Positions 31,619-34,547 of a DNA stretch of 34,547 nucleotides are shown piece by piece (position 1 is the stretch's first letter; the number at the start of each line of letters is the position of its first letter). The translations under genes were made by a program, and so were the position numbers. The notes below the pieces were generated by a model. The model was not told where the DNA came from and did not search any database. It worked only from the letters and a program-made list of their open reading frames with translations. Source of the stretch: Fusibacillus kribbianus (GTDB lineage: Bacteria > Bacillota > Clostridia > Lachnospirales > Lachnospiraceae); contig NZ_JASGBQ010000031.1 of the NCBI RefSeq assembly GCF_030053595.1, positions 1-34,547 of the forward strand, in the 5' to 3' direction.

Positions 31619-33441
31619 AACCCCATCTCCTTCATATTTCGAGAGATGGTATCCATCAGATTATTGCTTTCAGCCTGAAGGGAAAGCAGTTCTCTATGAA
31701 TCTCGGCCATTCTTTCTTCAAAGTCAACGCCATCATCTTCGATAGGTGCAACGCCGACATATGCACCTGGAGTAAGAGAAAAAATCTTTTCAGCAACCTC
31801 AGCACGATCAGCGACTTTGCAAAGGCCAAGGACGTCTGTATACTCACCCTTACCGAATTTTTCGTAGAGCCAGTTTGCTTCTTTTGCAACTGTAAGAATC
31901 TCGGCTAATTCAGCGATCTTTTCGTCATAATCAGCCTGAACCTTTTTCTTGTCGCGCTTATCCGCAGCTTCGACTGCTTTCTTAGCCTCAGCACGGAGAG
32001 CTTTCATCCTTTCATTAAGCTCATGGACCTGCTCTGAGAAAGGCTTATCGCTGCCAAGTACTTCATGGTATTCGTCAAGAAGTGCGAAATACTTATCAAC
32101 TTCGCCCCTATACAGCCAAACAATGGCGTTCAGGTTCTTTAACTGCCATTCAGTCCATTCATTCAGGGTGCGATCCACAACGGTATAGTAGTTTCTCGCA
32201 TCGATAAAGAGGATCTTGTCCTGGATTTCAGATCTTTTCCCCTTATCAAAGAACCACAATGAACAAGGCAGACTTTTCGTGTAGAAGAAGTTGTTGCCAA
32301 CGCTGACCATTACATCCACATGTCCGGTTTCTACCAGGCTCTGACGGATATCCTTATCTCTGCCCTGACTATCGGTCGCAGATGATGCCATGACGAAGCC
32401 TGCACGACCGTGCTCATTCAGATAGCTGTAGAAGTAAGAAATCCACAGGTAGTTCGCATTACCGATTTCTTTATTCTTGTTTACAGCAGGCAAACCAAAA
32501 GGCAAACGACCTGCGGCCTGAGCAGACTCAGACTTTACTTTATCTACATTGAATGGCGGGTTCGCCATGATATAATCGCAGCTTCCGTCCAAATTGTGAG
32601 CATCGTGATAGAAAGTGTTCGCCTCATCGCCGGACTTAATAACGCCAGTCAGACCATGCACAGCCATGTTCATCAAGCAGAGTTGAGCGTTATACTCAAC
32701 CTTTTCCTGGCCATAGAAAGTCATGGTATTGTTTGCAGCCATTCCGGTAGCGTTTACAAAGTCACCGGTTTGAACGAACATACCACCAGATCCACAAGCA
32801 CAGTCAAGAAGGACACCGCTTGTAGGCTCCAGCACATTAACGATCATCTTAACCAGTGGCTTAGGCGTGAAGAATACGCCGTCATCAGAGGCAATATTCT
32901 TTGCAAATTTATTCAGGAAGTACTCATAGATGCGGCCCATGATATCACCACCGACCTCATCAAGAGCGTTATTATTGAAGATGCGAAGCAGCTCACCAAG
33001 GAGCTCATCGGAGAACATGGTATAGTCCTTCGGCAGAACGCCAACAAGCTGCTCGCTCTGAGCCTCAACCAGCTCCATTGCATTATTTACAACTTCACCA
33101 AGGCTGTTCAGCGGCTGTCCATTAGCTCCGATTAAGTTTGCATCTGCCACATTAGTGGGCAAATTTACCAAGTATTCATACTGTGCTTCTTTCGGAAGGA
33201 AGATAGCGCTCTTTTCTTTGAAGTCGCTTGCCTCAACAGGCAGAACAACACCTCGGCGCATCGGACGGTCTTTCAGGATTTCTTTCTTAACCAACTTAAA
33301 ACGGCTATATGCGTAACGAAGGAACAACAGTCCCAGTACAGGCATGCAATACTGGTTGGAAGTCAGTTTGGATCCGGCACGAAGCAGATCGGCAGACTCC
33401 CACAGATCGGCCTCCAGTTTTTTCAAAGCTTTATTGTCCAT
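31615..33441 (-). CDS. hsdM: Type I restriction enzyme, modification subunit
   Basis: An N6-adenine methyltransferase. Motif I is DCACGSGG (213-220) and motif IV is NPPF (294-297). FFTPKPLVKMIV precedes motif I, and GQEKVEYNAQLCLMNMAVHG follows it, both typical of HsdM. The C-terminal third includes a long charged coiled-coil region (ALRAEAKKAVEAADKRDKKK). The start overlaps the stop of the XRE regulator (TAATG). At 608 residues it is longer than E. coli HsdM but usual for this subfamily. It forms the modification core with HsdS. Confidence 0.96.
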   Translation of the reverse strand: MDNKALKKLEADLWESADLLRAGSKLTSNQYCMPVLGLLFLRYAYSRFKLVKKEILKDRPMRRGVVLPVEASDFKEKSAIFLPKEAQYEYLVNLPTNVADANLIGANGQPLNSLGEVVNNAMELVEAQSEQLVGVLPKDYTMFSDELLGELLRIFNNNALDEVGGDIMGRIYEYFLNKFAKNIASDDGVFFTPKPLVKMIVNVLEPTSGVLLDCACGSGGMFVQTGDFVNATGMAANNTMTFYGQEKVEYNAQLCLMNMAVHGLTGVIKSGDEANTFYHDAHNLDGSCDYIMANPPFNVDKVKSESAQAAGRLPFGLPAVNKNKEIGNANYLWISYFYSYLNEHGRAGFVMASSATDSQGRDKDIRQSLVETGHVDVMVSVGNNFFYTKSLPCSLWFFDKGKRSEIQDKILFIDARNYYTVVDRTLNEWTEWQLKNLNAIVWLYRGEVDKYFALLDEYHEVLGSDKPFSEQVHELNERMKALRAEAKKAVEAADKRDKKKVQADYDEKIAELAEILTVAKEANWLYEKFGKGEYTDVLGLCKVADRAEVAEKIFSLTPGAYVGVAPIEDDGVDFEERMAEIHRELLSLQAESNNLMDTISRNMKEMGL

Positions 33442-33656
33442 TACTGATTACCTCCATCAGGGATGATTTCAATGATATCCTCGATACCACACTCAAGAGC
33501 GGTGCAGATCTTACGCAATACTTCCGTAGAAACATCACCATTCTTACCCATCTTAGCCATTGCGTTGGTGCTTATTTTTGCAGCTTTTACAAGTTGAGTT
33601 TTACTCATATTCTTATCGATCAAAAGCTTCCAGAGCTTGTTGTAACATACTGCCAT
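33441..33656 (-). CDS. XRE-family regulator at the head of the hsd operon
   Basis: This 71-residue protein is essentially one Cro/C1-type HTH: YNKLWKLLIDKNMSKTQLVKAAKISTNAMAKMGKNG, then STEVLRKICTALECGIEDI. It is probably a controller that delays restriction while methylation is established, or an autorepressor. The ATG at 33656 has AAGGAG 7 bases upstream. The frame extends to an ATG at 33755, but that start would lie upstream of the promoter, so it is rejected. The stop overlaps the hsdM start. Confidence 0.9.
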   Translation of the reverse strand: MAVCYNKLWKLLIDKNMSKTQLVKAAKISTNAMAKMGKNGDVSTEVLRKICTALECGIEDIIEIIPDGGNQ

Positions 33657-33702
33657 AATCGTTCTCCTTATCAAAAGTGGATACACTATGTTCATGTTAA
33701 GA

Positions 33703-33731
33703 ATTGTACCACAATTACTGTTGTATTTCAA
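33703..33731 (-). promoter_or_regulatory. Promoter of the XRE-hsd operon
   Basis: On the minus strand TTGAAA (33731-33726) and TACAAT (33708-33703) are 17 bases apart, about 45 bases upstream of the XRE start. It would drive regulator, hsdM, hsdS, HEPN gene, hsdR and protease as one transcript. Confidence 0.75.
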
Positions 33732-33822
33732 TTTGAGATTGCATATCTCAAGCAAAGCTGTGTAAATTCAACAGTTAAATTAACCTGCACATGTAGAGTT
33801 TAATTGCTTCATTTACCCTTTC

Positions 33823-33963
33823 AATTGCATCATTTGTTCTAAGAATGATGCAATTAAACACAGGAACTGGAGTACCTACTCCATTTCTACCATCTGTACG
33901 ATCAGGGCAGGAACAATAGCTCCTGCTCGCAACAATCGACTCACTTTTGGAGTACCTACTCCA
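33823..33963. repeat. Cluster of four evenly spaced palindromes
   Basis: Dyads are centred at about 33839 (12-bp perfect arms AATTGCATCATT/AATGATGCAATT, 9-base loop), 33875.5 (TGGAGTACCTACTCCA), 33916.5 (GCAGGA/TCCTGC, 8-base loop) and 33955.5 (a second exact TGGAGTACCTACTCCA). Spacings are 36.5, 41 and 39 bases. No credible gene covers the region. It may be a structured RNA, an operator array or a recombination site. Confidence 0.7.
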
Positions 33964-34047
33964 TCTCCGACTGCTAATTCTCTTCGTTCTGACCACCGGT
34001 TCCATTCCGAAAGATCAAACCGTTCTAAAAACGCACAATAAAACAGA

Positions 34048-34069
34048 CTGCTCAAATCACTCTGAGCAG
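34048..34069 (-). terminator. Terminator downstream of the orphan excisionase gene
   Basis: CTGCTCA (34048-34054) and TGAGCAG (34063-34069) form a 7-bp stem. On the minus strand a T-rich tail follows. It lies about 80 bases after the stop of the excisionase-like gene. Confidence 0.55.
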
Positions 34070-34148
34070 CCTGCCGTAAATTGTTATTCTGTTTTCATAT
34101 TAAGGCCGTACTTCTGCAGCCCCTATGTTCCGTCCTTCGAAGATACTT

Positions 34149-34400
34149 TTAGATCTCCGACTGCTGGTCCAACCAACGTGCGAACAGATCCTTTTTGATC
34201 ATGAGTCTGTTTCCATTACGAAGGACCCACTTTGCTCCTTCGTATTCTCTAAGCAACTCGTACATCTTCCTTTCTCCGAGGTGGAAATATGCACATGCTT
34301 CCTGGGCTGTTAAGAGATATTTCTCATAGTACGGAATGCTGCGGACAACAGTCCTGTAATCCGGCTTGGTAGTTACCTTTTTTGATGTAGTTTTAGCCAT
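34149..34400 (-). CDS. Second, orphan Tn916-type excisionase-like protein
   Basis: Residues 18 to the end (VRSIPYYEKYLLTAQEACAYF, then HLGERKMYELLREYE and LRNGNRLMIKKDLFARWLDQ) follow the same pattern as the excisionase at 22139-22357, with a basic N-terminal extension (MAKTTSKKVTTKPDYR). The ATG at 34400 has AAAGGA about 8 bases upstream; the longer frame to 34532 lacks a good site and enters a hairpin. No integrase follows it; palindromes and the hsd promoter do. It may be a relic of another element or a regulator binding the nearby dyads. Confidence 0.85.
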   Translation of the reverse strand: MAKTTSKKVTTKPDYRTVVRSIPYYEKYLLTAQEACAYFHLGERKMYELLREYEGAKWVLRNGNRLMIKKDLFARWLDQQSEI

Positions 34401-34493
34401 TTTTCGAGTCCTTTCCGGCAGAATGGGAGTGTTGCATAATGACCTGAAATCTAAGCGATATCGGGTCAGGAGCAACGCTCCTTCGTTTTTGGA

Positions 34494-34542
34494 GCAAAAA
34501 AACCGGTTTGAGAATCCACTGTGGATAATCAAGCCGGTTTTT
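34494..34542. terminator. Terminator upstream of the orphan excisionase gene
   Basis: AAACCGGTTTGA (34500-34511) pairs with TCAAGCCGGTTT (34529-34540), 12 bp with one G-U pair. T-runs lie on both sides, so it could act in either direction. A smaller GGAGC/GCTCC hairpin with a T-run lies at 34469-34490. Confidence 0.75.
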
Positions 34543-34547
34543 AGCGT

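Noticed and set aside
33775-34005. A 76-codon minus-strand frame across the palindrome cluster
   Set aside because: Its codons mostly translate the palindromes, it has no convincing ribosome site and no recognisable fold. I treat the region as non-coding.

Overview
The window looks like a mobile, defence-rich region from a low-to-mid GC Clostridia genome, most likely Lachnospiraceae. The evidence is AGGAGG-type ribosome binding sites, a Tn916-type integrase with its excisionase, a RepA_N/DnaC replication pair, ParA/ParB with a SymE-like protein, and Firmicutes-style type I restriction genes. No rRNA, tRNA or CRISPR array was seen. Nothing was run against a database, so family names rest on motifs read by eye.

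Layout. (1) 1-995: the start of an IS256-family transposase and its inverted-repeat end, abutting a 5'-truncated phage-type family A DNA polymerase. (2) 1000-16766: about 15.7 kb of minus-strand genes, closely packed and often overlapping, behind one near-consensus promoter at 16734-16762. In transcription order these are: a 297-aa protein with a C-terminal NTQIG motif, a 204-aa protein with the same motif near its N-terminus, a small HTH protein, an RloC/PrrC-like ABC ATPase with a zinc hook, two complementary methyltransferase-like proteins, an EVE-like reader, a GIY-YIG-like SF2 helicase, McrB with an embedded EVE domain, McrC, a zinc-ribbon protein and an HNH-like protein. (3) 16999-20355: a sigma-like HTH gene on the plus strand with a leader terminator, then parA-parB with a small partner gene, a SymE-like gene and a divergent ribbon-helix-helix gene. 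(4) 20356-24480: integrase, excisionase, DnaC-like loader, RepA initiator, three iteron-like repeats and an oriT-like hairpin region with no relaxase beside it. (5) 24538-33731: a second minus-strand defence operon, XRE regulator - hsdM - hsdS - 641-aa HEPN-motif protein - hsdR - trypsin-like protease. (6) 33756-34547: four almost evenly spaced palindromes, then an orphan excisionase-like gene.

How the parts may work together. Region 4 would move and copy the element and region 3 would maintain it. Regions 2 and 5 are layered defence cargo. The long operon appears to combine modified-base restriction (McrBC), a methyltransferase/helicase restriction-like module and an ABC ATPase. It also carries two proteins sharing a RHIM-like or bacterial amyloid-like motif, which would be a plausible sensor-effector link. 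In the second operon, a predicted RNase-fold HEPN protein sits between hsdS and hsdR, in the kind of position occupied by the anticodon nuclease PrrC, and a protease gene follows. These two arrangements are the best candidates for something undescribed.
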